64,000 bases of DNA from the NCBI RefSeq assembly GCF_041429785.1, contig NZ_CP163423.1:2170001-2234000 (forward strand). The letters are read 5' to 3'. The DNA is from Fretibacter rubidus. Its GTDB lineage: Bacteria; Pseudomonadota; Alphaproteobacteria; Caulobacterales; Maricaulaceae. Of the stretch, positions 17,532-26,296 are shown piece after piece. The notes below the pieces were generated by a model that saw only the letters and a program-made list of their open reading frames with translations, was not told the DNA's origin and searched no databases. A program made the position numbers and the translations under genes. Position 1 is the stretch's first letter. Each line of letters starts with the position of its first letter.

Positions 17532-18386
17532 CTACTCTGCCTTTGGAATGTGATATTTGCGGTCCCGCGCGGCCGGTAAGCTGTCTGGGCAAACGCGCAC
17601 AACATCATAAGTGCCGTCCGGCGTGACCCCGCGTTTCATTTCGCATCCTTTTTTAACACCGTGCAACATATCCCAAAACTGGCCGTCTATGCCAATCCCT
17701 GGTAAAATCATAAATCCGTTTTCGCCAGCGATTTTACTACCCACTTTCAAGCGAATTTCGCGCTCTGACAGGCCGTAAAATTGCGACGGCATGCCCGTAT
17801 CGGCGCGCGCTTGGGTCCAGACTTTGTCTGTGTCTGTCATTTGGTATTCGGCGAACACCTCCTTGCGCATGTCATTGCAATCCTCTGACAGCGATTGCAG
17901 GCAATCCACCGCCTCGCCCAGTCCTAGCCCCTCTAGCCTATCTGTGGCCAAGGGCGGTTTTAACGCCCAGAGAGAGCCGATGTAATCACCCCCGCCCGCC
18001 TCTGGCGAGAGGCTCGGGGCGGCAGATAATTCACCGTCCTTTGCCTCGCGTGCCGTGATTAACTCGCTGGGTGTTTCAGTAACAGGCGCGGTCTCAGCCA
18101 CAGGTGCCACAGCGGGAGGTTTGACCTCTGGTATCGCTACCGCTTTGGGTGTGTCTATTGGCTCGGCGGGTGCCGGATTAGTGAGGGTGGATTGCGGCTC
18201 CTCTTTCACAGTGGGGGGCACGAGGGTCACGGATAAGGCCCGAAATTCTGGCAACGGCACTAGGGGGTCACGCACGATGCTTAGACTTGCCAGTAAGAAA
18301 CCATGCAAAATCAACGCCGCAATAATCGCCTGTAAGCCCAGCGGCCCCGTCGTATCATTACACTCTATGCGATCCCCAATGTGCAT
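17532..18386 (-). CDS. TonB/TolA-like membrane-anchored protein, unknown C-terminal domain
   Basis: The 284-residue protein begins with a cytoplasmic stretch, one membrane helix (about 18-38, AIIAALILHGFLLASLSIV) and a long Pro/Val/Glu/Thr-rich periplasmic spacer (about 55-135). This is the architecture of TonB, TolA or FtsN-like proteins. The C-terminal 140 residues contain paired Cys (CLQSLSEDC, KGCEMKRG, VRVCPDS) and do not look like a TonB domain to me. Its place beside the tol genes hints at an envelope-spanning role, which is inference. Confidence 0.72.
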   Translation of the reverse strand: MHIGDRIECNDTTGPLGLQAIIAALILHGFLLASLSIVRDPLVPLPEFRALSVTLVPPTVKEEPQSTLTNPAPAEPIDTPKAVAIPEVKPPAVAPVAETAPVTETPSELITAREAKDGELSAAPSLSPEAGGGDYIGSLWALKPPLATDRLEGLGLGEAVDCLQSLSEDCNDMRKEVFAEYQMTDTDKVWTQARADTGMPSQFYGLSEREIRLKVGSKIAGENGFMILPGIGIDGQFWDMLHGVKKGCEMKRGVTPDGTYDVVRVCPDSLPAARDRKYHIPKAE

Positions 18387-18533
18387 AAGGCATATGGGTG
18401 GTCATGGCGCGACGTTGCAAGTTAAACGCTCGCAAGGTGACGGAAAGTAAACCGCGTCATTAAGACATGCGGGCGTGTCCGCGAAAGGGGGCTTTCACGC
18501 TGTGGTATTGCAAGTTTTAAAAATAAAATGAGG

Positions 18534-18986
18534 CTAATCAGGGACGAGATGCGCCTCACATAATCCGCTGGGTTGGCGAAACGTGCCGCGCGAAAACAGC
18601 GCCATAAAGGCCTCGCGCACCAGGCGCGGCGACCAAAACACCATGCGGTAGACGATCACACGGCCCCGAACAGAGAGACGACAAAGCCGTTCTAAAAACT
18701 GGGTCGGCGACACGCGCGGGCCGAAGGCATAAAACGGCGTAAGGTTACGCGACGGCGGCAGTGGGCTGTTGGGATGATGATTATAAAGACGCCGCTGCGC
18801 ACGGTTGACTACGCGGGAAACGAAGGGCGTTGGCGGTGTATCGCCGTGGATGACGCCACGCCCTAAAACGTGTCGGGAAACTATACCCAGCCACGCCCAA
18901 ATCGCCGATAACAGGCTAAACGGCGCAGTGGCCGCGTGATTGGTCGCGGGCTGCGCTTCAATAGGATATGTTTGCGTGAAAGACAT
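18534..18986 (-). CDS. Hypothetical protein
   Basis: I do not recognise this ORF of about 150 residues. It has a short hydrophobic stretch (PFSLLSAIWAWLGIVSRHVLG, split here as about residues 22-42), then a strongly Arg-rich and hydrophobic C-terminal half (VRGRVIVYRMVFWSPRLV). Start 18986 is chosen over 19055 because the upstream part is low-complexity proline sequence; neither has a good ribosome site. It lies on the same strand as ybgC, 112 bases downstream of it. Coding status is moderately supported. Confidence 0.5.
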   Translation of the reverse strand: MSFTQTYPIEAQPATNHAATAPFSLLSAIWAWLGIVSRHVLGRGVIHGDTPPTPFVSRVVNRAQRRLYNHHPNSPLPPSRNLTPFYAFGPRVSPTQFLERLCRLSVRGRVIVYRMVFWSPRLVREAFMALFSRGTFRQPSGLCEAHLVPD

Positions 18987-19098
18987 TGGCTGGCATGTTA
19001 CCGCAGCCTTTGGGGGTGGGGATGGGTTTAGGGAAACGACGCCAGTTTCGGGCAAATATTATTCAGCGAATATCTTTCAAACGTCTATTTACGTTACT

Positions 19099-19569
19099 CT
19101 ACCCCTCCAACAAATAGGGCCGCAATTTATCCATCATCTCTTTCGGGGCGCGTCGGGGACGGCCATCGAGGCTGATACAGGCGGCTTCACTACCTGCAGT
19201 CAGGAGCAATTCTTCGCCGCGAAAGACCTTTTGCGTAACCAGTAGCCTTGCCCCTTTGAACACGTCATAGGTCGTCATCACGGACAGCACATCGTCGATT
19301 TTAGCGCTGCGTTTGTAATCCAGATTAATCTTGCGAATAACAAAGGCCAGCGGCGGGTCGCGGTCGAGCAATTCGGCGTGACCAATGCCCGCTAGACGAA
19401 AATAGGATGAGCGGGCACGTTCCAAAAACCGCAGGTAATTGGCATAATAGACCACGCCAGAAAAATCCGTATCCTCATAAAAAACGCGGATCGGGTAATA
19501 ATGCTCGCGGCCTTTGAAGTAACCGATATTGGGCAAATCTTGCGGCGCAATGTGGCTATCGTCGGCCAT
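19099..19569 (-). CDS. ybgC: YbgC-type acyl-CoA thioesterase
   Basis: This cytosolic hotdog-fold thioesterase has 156 residues and is conserved with tol-pal, where its role is unclear. YEDTDFSGVVYYANYLRF carries the family Asp/Tyr active-site motif. The ATG overlaps the ruvB stop (TAATG), so it belongs to the ruvAB transcript. The usual next gene, tolQ, is displaced by about 3.2 kb of other genes. Confidence 0.94.
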   Translation of the reverse strand: MADDSHIAPQDLPNIGYFKGREHYYPIRVFYEDTDFSGVVYYANYLRFLERARSSYFRLAGIGHAELLDRDPPLAFVIRKINLDYKRSAKIDDVLSVMTTYDVFKGARLLVTQKVFRGEELLLTAGSEAACISLDGRPRRAPKEMMDKLRPYLLEG

Positions 19570-20603
19570 TACACACCACCTTCGAATAGGTCAGGTAAAT
19601 CAGGACGCACAGGCGCGGACAGCCCCAAATGGGCAAAGGCGCGCGGGGTGGCGACCCGGCCACGCGGGGTGCGTTGCAAAAAACCCTGCTGAATGAGATA
19701 GGGCTCTATCACGTCTTCTAATGCGTCGCGGGCCTCTGATAGGGCGGCGGCCATGGTATCGGCCCCCACGGGCCCGCCACTAAACATTTCACACAGCGCG
19801 AGCAGGTAACGCATATCTTGTTTATCTAGCCCGATATTATCAACGCCGAGCCGAAGCAGCGCCGCATCCGCCGCCGCGACATCAATTTGCGTGTCGCCTG
19901 CATGTTCTGATAAATCCCGCACACGGCGCAGTAGCCGCCCCGCCACACGGGGTGTGCCGCGGGCGCGCCGCGCGATTTCTTTGGCCCCATCCGCTGTCAT
20001 ATTCATATCTAATTTGCTCGCCCCGCGCAGGACAATTTTGGTCAGTTCCACTGTGTCGTAAAATTCAAGCCGCACAGGAATACCGAAACGGTCACGCAGA
20101 GGCGTCGCCAGAAGCCCCGCCCGCGTGGTCGCGCCGATAAGGGTGAATGGGGCCAAGTCGATTTTAATCGACCGTGCCGCTGGCCCTTCGCCGATAATTA
20201 AATCAAGTTCAAAATCCTCCATGGCGGGATAAAGCACTTCTTCAACAGCCGGGTTAAGGCGGTGGATTTCGTCAATGAACAAGACATCACGCGGTTCAAG
20301 ATTTGTCAAAAGCGCGGCCAAATCGCCGGCCTTTGATATGACGGGGCCAGAGGTCGCGCGAAAGTTCACGCCAAGCTCCCGCGCCACGATTTGGGACAGC
20401 GTCGTCTTACCCAGACCCGGTGGGCCAGAAAGCAGCAGATGATCGAGCGCTTCTTCGCGCCTGCGCGCGGCTTCGACATAGACTTGCAGGTTCGCAATGG
20501 CCGTTTTCTGCCCAACAAAATCGGAAAAGGACAAAGGCCGCAGCGCGCGGTCTCGACCATCCCCAACTTGGTTATCCCCCGATATGATGCGATCATCACT
20601 CAT
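19569..20603 (-). CDS. ruvB: Holliday junction helicase subunit RuvB
   Basis: RuvB is the hexameric AAA+ motor for branch migration. The 344 residues show [11 protein letters not shown], Walker [10 protein letters not shown] (about 60-68), Walker [10 protein letters not shown] (about 109-117), the arginine-finger region GATTRAGLL and the C-terminal winged-helix with [14 protein letters not shown]. It overlaps ruvA by four bases and ybgC by one. Confidence 0.97.
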   Translation of the reverse strand: MSDDRIISGDNQVGDGRDRALRPLSFSDFVGQKTAIANLQVYVEAARRREEALDHLLLSGPPGLGKTTLSQIVARELGVNFRATSGPVISKAGDLAALLTNLEPRDVLFIDEIHRLNPAVEEVLYPAMEDFELDLIIGEGPAARSIKIDLAPFTLIGATTRAGLLATPLRDRFGIPVRLEFYDTVELTKIVLRGASKLDMNMTADGAKEIARRARGTPRVAGRLLRRVRDLSEHAGDTQIDVAAADAALLRLGVDNIGLDKQDMRYLLALCEMFSGGPVGADTMAAALSEARDALEDVIEPYLIQQGFLQRTPRGRVATPRAFAHLGLSAPVRPDLPDLFEGGV

Positions 20604-21244
20604 GATTTGGAGAGTTCCTTAAAGGCGACTTTGATAAGGTCATCCAAAGGCGGGTCATCAGAAAAAGTATTATAGGCCGCCGCAACAGCGCGCAGAGCAT
20701 CTGACTGCCCAATGCCCAAATTGACCAGCGCGGAGACTGCATCATTGCGCAGCATCATGTCAGATAGCCCTTCCGTGCGTTCAGATGCGGATTGGTCGGC
20801 TGAACTGTCTGGCTTGGTGAAGGCGACATGGAAACCTCGACCGCTGGGTGCGGGTTTGCCCGATAGTTCGGTCGCGATACGGCTGGCTGATTTTGGGCCA
20901 ACGCCTTTGGCGCGCGCGAAAGCTGCTTTGTCCTCAAGGCTGGCCGCCGACAGGATTTGCCCTGGTGTCAAAATATCCAAAATTGCGAGCGCCGCTTTTG
21001 GCCCAACGCCTTGCACGGATTGCAAACGCACGAACCAGGCGCGGTCCTCCTCCGTGCCAAAGCCGTAGAGCGTGATGGCCGTTTCGCGCACATGGGTTTC
21101 AATATGAAGGCGCACCGCCTCGCCCTCTGACATGGCGCCCAAAGTGCGCGATCCGCATTGCACAAGGTAACCGACCCCGCCAACATCAACAATCGCTTCG
21201 CCCTGCCCGCTCATAAGGCAGACCCCTGATAACATCCCGATCAT
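20600..21244 (-). CDS. ruvA: Holliday junction binding subunit RuvA
   Basis: RuvA binds four-way junctions as a tetramer and recruits RuvB. The 214-residue protein has the N-terminal OB fold ([20 protein letters not shown]), the two helix-hairpin-helix motifs ([16 protein letters not shown] and [16 protein letters not shown]) and a C-terminal RuvB-binding domain (about 165-214). The usual upstream ruvC is absent; a pirin gene lies there instead, so ruvC must be elsewhere in the genome. Confidence 0.96.
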   Translation of the reverse strand: MIGMLSGVCLMSGQGEAIVDVGGVGYLVQCGSRTLGAMSEGEAVRLHIETHVRETAITLYGFGTEEDRAWFVRLQSVQGVGPKAALAILDILTPGQILSAASLEDKAAFARAKGVGPKSASRIATELSGKPAPSGRGFHVAFTKPDSSADQSASERTEGLSDMMLRNDAVSALVNLGIGQSDALRAVAAAYNTFSDDPPLDDLIKVAFKELSKS

Positions 21245-21330
21245 TGGGTCAAACTTTGTGTAGAATAAATCATATCATAGCTTTTCGCTAATTCGCGGGC
21301 GGCGTCAACATGGGGCGTTATATGAACATA

Positions 21331-21363
21331 AAAATACCCGCCCTCATATTCATGAGAGCGGGT
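21331..21363 (-). terminator. Intrinsic terminator of the pirin/azoR operon
   Basis: On the minus strand ACCCGCTCTCAT pairs with ATGAGGGCGGGT (one mismatch) around a short loop, followed by ATTTTTATG. It begins about 20 bases after the pirin stop. Confidence 0.8.
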
Positions 21364-21383
21364 GATATTTTGAAGCTATGGGT

Positions 21384-22187
21384 TTACGCCTGACCGTAAG
21401 GGGCGAGATCGAACAGGATGAACTCTGCGTCTTCGCCGTCGGTAAACTCAAGACGGCCCGCCGTGTTAATCGCAAGGCCGTCACCAACCTCTAGCCGCTG
21501 CCCGTTCACAGTCAGCGCGCCGCGCGCCATTTGCACCCAGCCTTTATGACCCGGTGTAATGGACGCCTCTATGACTTGATCGCCATTCAGTGTGGCGGCA
21601 TAAATATCGGCATCCGCGCTGATTTTCATCGACCCGTTACGACCGTCAGGTGAGAGGAACAGCTTTAGCTGCCCGTCTTTATCCGCGTCTTTAATGTCCA
21701 TGGTGTCATAGCGCGGCTCGCCGTTTTCCACATTGGGTATCAACCAGATTTGCAGAAAATGCACGGGATAATCCGGCGACGGATTATATTCAGAGTGCCG
21801 CACACCAGAGCCAGCGCTCATATATTGAACGCCGCCTGCTTCCACGCGAGAACCATAACCCATGCTGTCTTTATGCTCCAGCTTGCCGTCTAGAACATAA
21901 GAGAAAATCTCTGCATTTTGATGCGGGTGAGCGGGAAAGCCCATACCGGGTGCCACGCGGTCATCATTAATAACGCGCAAGCTCTCAAACTGGACATAAT
22001 CCGGGTTAAAGTAATTTGCGAAACTAAAGCTATGGGCTGATTTCAGCCAACCGTGGTCAGCCATGCCGCGCGCATCTGCGGGCAGCACTTTAAAGCCCGA
22101 GGCCATTGGCCTGTCAGTGTTTGCGGTCACAACAGCAGGCATTGCGGCGGCTGTGGCGCTTGTCATTACGGTACGTCGTGTCATCAT
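21384..22187 (-). CDS. Pirin family protein (YhaK/quercetinase-like bicupin)
   Basis: This 267-residue bicupin resembles pirins with quercetin 2,3-dioxygenase activity. GWLKSAHSFSFANYF leads into the metal site FPAHPHQNAEIFSYVLDG, where His, His and Glu are metal ligands, and VQYMSAGSGVRHSEYN. Unusually, about 30 residues precede the normal pirin start (MMTRRTVMTSATAAAMPAVVT), resembling a Tat- or Sec-type leader. The start at 22187 has AGAGGA at good spacing, so the leader is probably real; export is inference. It follows azoR by 24 bases, and the pair is probably LysR-controlled. Confidence 0.88.
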   Translation of the reverse strand: MMTRRTVMTSATAAAMPAVVTANTDRPMASGFKVLPADARGMADHGWLKSAHSFSFANYFNPDYVQFESLRVINDDRVAPGMGFPAHPHQNAEIFSYVLDGKLEHKDSMGYGSRVEAGGVQYMSAGSGVRHSEYNPSPDYPVHFLQIWLIPNVENGEPRYDTMDIKDADKDGQLKLFLSPDGRNGSMKISADADIYAATLNGDQVIEASITPGHKGWVQMARGALTVNGQRLEVGDGLAINTAGRLEFTDGEDAEFILFDLAPYGQA

Positions 22188-22211
22188 TTCATCCTCTCAA
22201 ATTGAATAGTG

Positions 22212-22808
22212 TTATGTTAGTTTTGCAATGGCCGCTTTGGCCGCTGCGATGGTTTTTTCCGCGTCACGGCCAAGGCCGTCAGCCTTGATGAAGGTCACAT
22301 CATCAATGCCGATAAAGCCGAGCGCATGGGTCAGATAAGGCGTGGCGAAATCTATATCGCTGCCCACTTTTGTGCCGCCAGAGGCAACCACAACAATAGC
22401 GCGCTTGCCCGTCATTTTGCCCACGGGGCCGTTTTCTGTGTAATTAAATGTGCGCCCCACACGGGCGGTCATATCGACCCAAGCTTTTAACGTGGCGGGG
22501 ATACCGAAATTGTAAATCGGCATGCCAATGAGCAGCGTGTCAGCATCAGCAATTTCATCGACCAAGCTATCGGACAATTCCAACGCCTTTTTATGCGCCT
22601 CTGTGCGCTTAGGCTCTCGTGTGAAATTGGCGTCGACCCATGCGCTGTCGACAAAGGGTAAGCCTTTGGCAACATCGCGGTTTGTCACCCGCACAGCGCC
22701 CAGGCCAGACAGGTGATTAATCACGTCATCGGCAAGCGTGCGGCTCATCGAGCCGTCCTGGCGGGCGCTGGCGTCAATACGTAGGATGCGGTTCAAATCT
22801 TTCGTCAT
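22212..22808 (-). CDS. azoR: FMN-dependent NADH-azoreductase / quinone reductase
   Basis: This flavodoxin-fold protein of about 198 residues reduces quinones or azo compounds with NADH and FMN. The N-terminal IDASARQDGSMSRTLAD is the FMN phosphate loop, and MPIYNFGIPATLKAWVDM and the ASGGTKVGSD loop are typical of AzoR. ATG 22808 is preferred (GGAGA five bases upstream) over ATG 22820. It is the first gene of a two-gene unit with the pirin, divergent from the LysR gene. Confidence 0.9.
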   Translation of the reverse strand: MTKDLNRILRIDASARQDGSMSRTLADDVINHLSGLGAVRVTNRDVAKGLPFVDSAWVDANFTREPKRTEAHKKALELSDSLVDEIADADTLLIGMPIYNFGIPATLKAWVDMTARVGRTFNYTENGPVGKMTGKRAIVVVASGGTKVGSDIDFATPYLTHALGFIGIDDVTFIKADGLGRDAEKTIAAAKAAIAKLT

Positions 22809-22895
22809 GGGTGTCTCCATCGGATGGTCTGTTTCGTTGAGCTTTAGATAGACCGTTCAAATAAATTTTATTAGAGGGCTATTATGGAAAACATT

Positions 22896-22912
22896 GTTGC
22901 GATATACGCAAC
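22896..22912. promoter_or_regulatory. Candidate LysR operator
   Basis: GTTGCG-atata-CGCAAC is a perfect 6-base inverted repeat with a 5-base spacer, containing the T-N11-A pattern typical of LysR sites. It ends two bases before the LysR start and about 90 bases upstream of azoR. It fits autoregulation plus control of azoR; binding is inferred. Confidence 0.6.
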
Positions 22913-22914
22913 GT

Positions 22915-23829
22915 ATGAGCCGTTATGAAGAATTAGAAGCCTTTGTCCGCACAATCGAGTCAGGATCCTTCACCGCCGCCGCAAAGCAGCTTCGCGTCGC
23001 CAAATCAGCCATTAGTCGCCGCATATCAGAGCTTGAAGCGCGCCTTGGGACGCAGCTTATCATCCGCACCACACGCAAATTAAGCCTAACAGAAAGCGGC
23101 CAAGCGTTGTTCCAGCGCGCGACGATGTTATTGTCCGATTGGGAAGAAGCCGAAGGCGCGGCCAGTCAATCGGCCAAAGACTTGTCTGGGCGCATCCGTA
23201 TCGCCGCGCCTTTGTCATTTGGGATTTCTTATCTGGGTGCGGCGATTATCGATTTCACCAAAAACCATCCCGACGTCAGCTTTGACATTGATTTCAGTGA
23301 CCGCAAAGTGGACTTGGTCGCCGAAGGCATGGACCTTGCGGTGCGGATTGGGGATTTACCAGATTCGGGACTGATAGCGCGCAAGGTCGCCCCGATCAGA
23401 ACAGTCGTTACTGCCAGTCCAGACTACCTCAAAGATAAGCCCGCCGTTAAAACGCCAGAGGATTTGCAAGCCCTATCAGAGCTGCGCTATTCAGGCCGCG
23501 CAAAAACGGTCTGGACTTACAAAGGGCCACACGGGCAAAGCGGCACAATTGAGCTGCCCTCGGCACTTACGGCCTCTAATGGCGACTTTCTACGCGATGC
23601 TGCTGTGGCTGGCTTGGGCGTGACCATCCAGCCCATCTTTATCTTATGTGATGCCATTGATGAGGGGACATTGGTGGAGCTGTTACCAGACTACCGCTGG
23701 TCGGACATAAATGCCTATGCCGTCTATCCACCGACACGGCATTTATCCGTGCGTGTGCGCGCCTTTGTTGATTTTCTGGTCGCGCGCTATAGCGGCATTC
23801 CGCCGTGGGAATTAGAGGCCAAGGCATAA
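22915..23829 (+). CDS. LysR family transcriptional regulator
   Basis: The 304-residue regulator has an N-terminal winged HTH (about 5-62, FTAAAKQLRVAKSAISRRISELEARLG) and a LysR substrate domain (about 90-295) beginning GRIRIAAPLSFG. It probably senses a quinone or electrophile and controls the divergent azoR-pirin unit. ATG 22915 is chosen; an upstream TTG (22894) lies inside the operator. An IS66 remnant begins within 30 bases of the stop, but the C-terminus looks intact. Confidence 0.93.
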   Translation: MSRYEELEAFVRTIESGSFTAAAKQLRVAKSAISRRISELEARLGTQLIIRTTRKLSLTESGQALFQRATMLLSDWEEAEGAASQSAKDLSGRIRIAAPLSFGISYLGAAIIDFTKNHPDVSFDIDFSDRKVDLVAEGMDLAVRIGDLPDSGLIARKVAPIRTVVTASPDYLKDKPAVKTPEDLQALSELRYSGRAKTVWTYKGPHGQSGTIELPSALTASNGDFLRDAAVAGLGVTIQPIFILCDAIDEGTLVELLPDYRWSDINAYAVYPPTRHLSVRVRAFVDFLVARYSGIPPWELEAKA

Positions 23830-23852
23830 ACCCAGCATCGTCGGGGTCATAT

Positions 23853-24155
23853 CGATATGCTCTGACGCGCATTCCGAAGGTGAGGCCCTATCTCGACCAC
23901 GGTTTTCTGGAGCTTGACAATAACACCGCAGAACGCGCCATGCGGCCTATTGCCATTGGCCGAAAGAACTATCTGTTCCTTGGCTCAGAGAAAGGCGGAA
24001 AAAGCGCAGCTATCTGCTACTCGCTGATCGAGACCTGCAAGCTCAATGGCGTGAACCCGCAAAGCTGGCTGACAAATGCTCTGGCCAATATCCAAGACAT
24101 CAAAGTCTCAGACCTCGACAAACTGCTGCCGTGGAACTATGTTGAGGAAAGTTAA
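23853..24155 (+). pseudogene. IS66-family transposase, 3' remnant
   Basis: About 100 codons match the C-terminal end of IS66 transposases: RYALTRIPKVRPYLDHG, then LELDNNTAERAMRPIAIGRK and NYLFLGSEKGG, ending PWNY. The catalytic-domain Glu of this family lies in LDNNTAERA, but the first about 400 residues are missing. The fragment joins directly to DNA just past the lysR stop. An open frame continues from lysR's end only by chance (23805). The element is dead. Confidence 0.92.
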
Positions 24156-24163
24156 ACGCTTAC
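24151..24163. mobile_element. Probable right end of the IS66 remnant
   Basis: GTTAAACGCTTAC directly overlaps and follows the transposase stop. IS66 elements commonly end in ...CGCTTAC (GTAAGCG inward), so 24163 is taken as the right boundary. No matching left end or target duplication is visible because the 5' part is lost. Confidence 0.5.
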
Positions 24164-24268
24164 GCTGGAGCCGCCCACACGAGCGGAGGCAGGGGCGTTG
24201 GACTCGCCGCAAAGCGGGGAAGGAAGACGGATAGCTTATGCTAGGTGTGTGAAGTTTTAGCGTAAAGA

Positions 24269-24763
24269 TTAATCTAATTTTTTTCGACTAATTTCTAAAA
24301 TGAGAGCGCTCGGCAGCGGTATATCCCCGTCAAAATCTACTTTGGATCTGCATAAGAAAGAAAACTCTTCATTCCTGAACCGATATTCCCAAATTTCGAA
24401 GGATGACTGCTGCGAACCATAAATCACGTTGCCTCCTGTAATTGGCGTTGGGATTCTGGTTCTTTCTCTTCGCAATGACGGCTTTAAATCTATAAAATCT
24501 TCAAGAGTGATTTCTTTAGGTAGCGTAGGGGTGGGACGCTTGTTTTCTACGCCCACTAAGAATCCCAAATCTGATCTTTGCCTATAGATATCTGTTAAAA
24601 AATCATGTTTTTGCACCTCTAGAAAACAGTCTTGCTTCATCCCATCAGTGATGGATTTTCGGAGTGAATCAACGGGATTTTCAGTGAGCCTTGAACAGGC
24701 ATTAAGTCCAAAAAATATTAACCCAGTAAATAACAAGAGTGTGGTGATTTCTGATTTTGACAT
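24269..24763 (-). CDS. Hypothetical lipoprotein in AT-rich island
   Basis: The 164-residue protein has a signal sequence (TLLLFTGLIFFGLNAC) with lipobox LNAC at Cys23. The remainder is polar (KQDCFLEVQKHDF, LEDFIDLKPSLRRE, FSFLCRSKVDF) and not recognised. Base composition is markedly more A+T than neighbours and codon choice looks different, consistent with acquisition together with the adjacent IS66 remnant. It stands alone, with 179 bases to the next rightward gene. Confidence 0.65.
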   Translation of the reverse strand: MSKSEITTLLLFTGLIFFGLNACSRLTENPVDSLRKSITDGMKQDCFLEVQKHDFLTDIYRQRSDLGFLVGVENKRPTPTLPKEITLEDFIDLKPSLRRERTRIPTPITGGNVIYGSQQSSFEIWEYRFRNEEFSFLCRSKVDFDGDIPLPSALILEISRKKLD

Positions 24764-24942
24764 ACTTACCTAGCAACAAATTCGACTACTTTTGTAAACA
24801 TACATAGTACATTTGTTTAATAGCCGCTTACGAATATAGACATAACAAAACGGCCACTCCGGCACTTTTTTGACCCGCAACCCTTCAATTATCCAACTCT
24901 TTTACTTCACAAAAACCGGGTTGCATACGATAATATACGCTT

Positions 24943-25275
24943 GTGAAAAACGCTGACAACATTTCAATAAGCGTCCCAGGAGAACTGCCGTCTCGCGTCG
25001 AAATTAAACACGGCATGACCATCGCTGCGCAGCTCGTTCAGCGCTACGGCCCTAAATACTGGCCTGTTTTAGACCGTCTGAAACAGGAGTATGACGCGCT
25101 TGATGATCGCGAGGCGTTGCTGGCCTCGCTCTTGTCGGACGCAGACGGTATAAATCTATCTCTTCATCAACAAATACCTCAGGCTCATAGGCCGTATATT
25201 GTTACCCTTACTCTGCTTTCTGAAATATTAGATAAACATGACTTTTCCGTGGCATGTCGCGTTAAACGACTCTAA
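24943..25275 (+). CDS. Hypothetical protein, 110 residues
   Basis: This small soluble protein is not recognised. A helical segment GMTIAAQLVQRYGPKYWPVLDRLKQEYDAL is followed by DREALLASLLSDADG (each is cited here only as position about 24-54 and 55-70). The GTG start at 24943 has no clear ribosome site; ATG 25015 inside the frame is an alternative. It lies 32 bases before the SDR gene and could be co-transcribed with it. Confidence 0.45.
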   Translation: MKNADNISISVPGELPSRVEIKHGMTIAAQLVQRYGPKYWPVLDRLKQEYDALDDREALLASLLSDADGINLSLHQQIPQAHRPYIVTLTLLSEILDKHDFSVACRVKRL

Positions 25276-25307
25276 AACTATGCTTTTAGTTCAGCATAAG
25301 GCACGGC

Positions 25308-26099
25308 ATGACGAAACGACTTCACGGAAAAACATGCGTCATCACTGGGGCTGGGCGCGGGATTGGGGCGGCAATTGCTAGCGCTTTTGTGCGCGAAGGG
25401 GCCACTGTTATTGTCACGGATATTGACGGCGCGGCGGCCGAGCGCGAAGCCAATGCGCTAGGCGCAAAATCTTTTCATTTAGACGTCAGCAACGAGTCAG
25501 GTTGGGACGCGCTACATAGTCTTTTCCCGCGCATTGATGTGCTGGTTAATAATGCGGGCATCACAGGATTTGAAACCCACGCCCGCCCGCAAAATCCAGA
25601 ACATGCGAGCTTGTCTGATTGGCGCGATGTGCACCGGGTGAATTTAGACGGAACGTTTTTGGGCTGTCGTTACGCGATTAAAGCCATGCGAGAGGCAGGT
25701 GCAGGGTCAATCATCAACATCTCGTCCCGGTCTGGTATGGTCGGTATCCCGGGGGCAGCGGCCTATGCCAGTTCCAAAGCCGCCATTCGCAATCATACCA
25801 AAACGGTCGCGCTTTATTGCGCGGAACAGGGCCTTGATATTCGGTGTAATTCTATTCACCCCGCCGCCGTTCTAACGCCGATGTGGGAACCCATGTTGGG
25901 CGACGGGCCAGAGCGCGAGGCCAATATGGCGGCCTGTGTCGCGGATACGCCCATGCAGCGCTTTGGCCAACCGAGCGAGGTCGCAGCGCTGTGCGTGATG
26001 CTGGCCAGTGACGAGGCGCGCTATATGACAGGCACAGAGCTGACGATTGACGGCGGTATTCTGGCGGGCTCTGCGGCAGCGCCCACGCGCCAAGTTTAA
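25308..26099 (+). CDS. Short-chain dehydrogenase/reductase (SDR)
   Basis: This is a classical NAD(P)-dependent oxidoreductase of 263 residues. TGAGRGIG (about 13-20) binds the cofactor, the acidic Asp after the second strand (VTDID) favours NAD, NNAG lies near residue 84, the catalytic Ser is in INISSRSG and the YxxxK pair is YASSK. The C-terminal DGGI motif is present. Family members include 3-alpha-/20-beta-hydroxysteroid and cyclohexanol dehydrogenases, but the substrate is not evident. The start has AAGG upstream. Confidence 0.9.
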   Translation: MTKRLHGKTCVITGAGRGIGAAIASAFVREGATVIVTDIDGAAAEREANALGAKSFHLDVSNESGWDALHSLFPRIDVLVNNAGITGFETHARPQNPEHASLSDWRDVHRVNLDGTFLGCRYAIKAMREAGAGSIINISSRSGMVGIPGAAAYASSKAAIRNHTKTVALYCAEQGLDIRCNSIHPAAVLTPMWEPMLGDGPEREANMAACVADTPMQRFGQPSEVAALCVMLASDEARYMTGTELTIDGGILAGSAAAPTRQV

Positions 26100-26135
26100 T
26101 CCCATTGACACCCTCGCCTTGATTGCTATCACCGC

Positions 26136-26296
26136 CGCAGATGGTGCCTTGGTAACACAGGGTTAAAAGGGAAGTCTGGTGTAAGTCCAGCGCTATACCC
26201 GTAACTGTAAGCTGGCTGCGCGTGCCTTATGCCACTGGAGAAATCTGGGAAGGCGGCCCGTGCAATAGACAGCAAGTCAGGAAACCTGCCATCGCG
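26136..26296 (+). ncRNA. Cobalamin (B12) riboswitch
   Basis: The leader carries the conserved cobalamin-aptamer elements in order: GGTGCC, AAAAGGGAA, GGTGTAAGTCCAGCGCTA, CCCGTAACTGTAA, GCCACTGG, GGGAAGG and the B12 box AGTCAGGAAACCTGCC (26276-26291). GATGG (26140-26144) and CCATC (26289-26293) can close P1. It lies upstream of the TonB receptor of the B12 uptake operon, so cobalamin should switch the operon off. Confidence 0.95.

Noticed and set aside
23805-24155. IS66 fragment as an intact transposase gene
   Set aside because: Only the last quarter of the transposase is present and no left end or accessory IS66 genes are seen.
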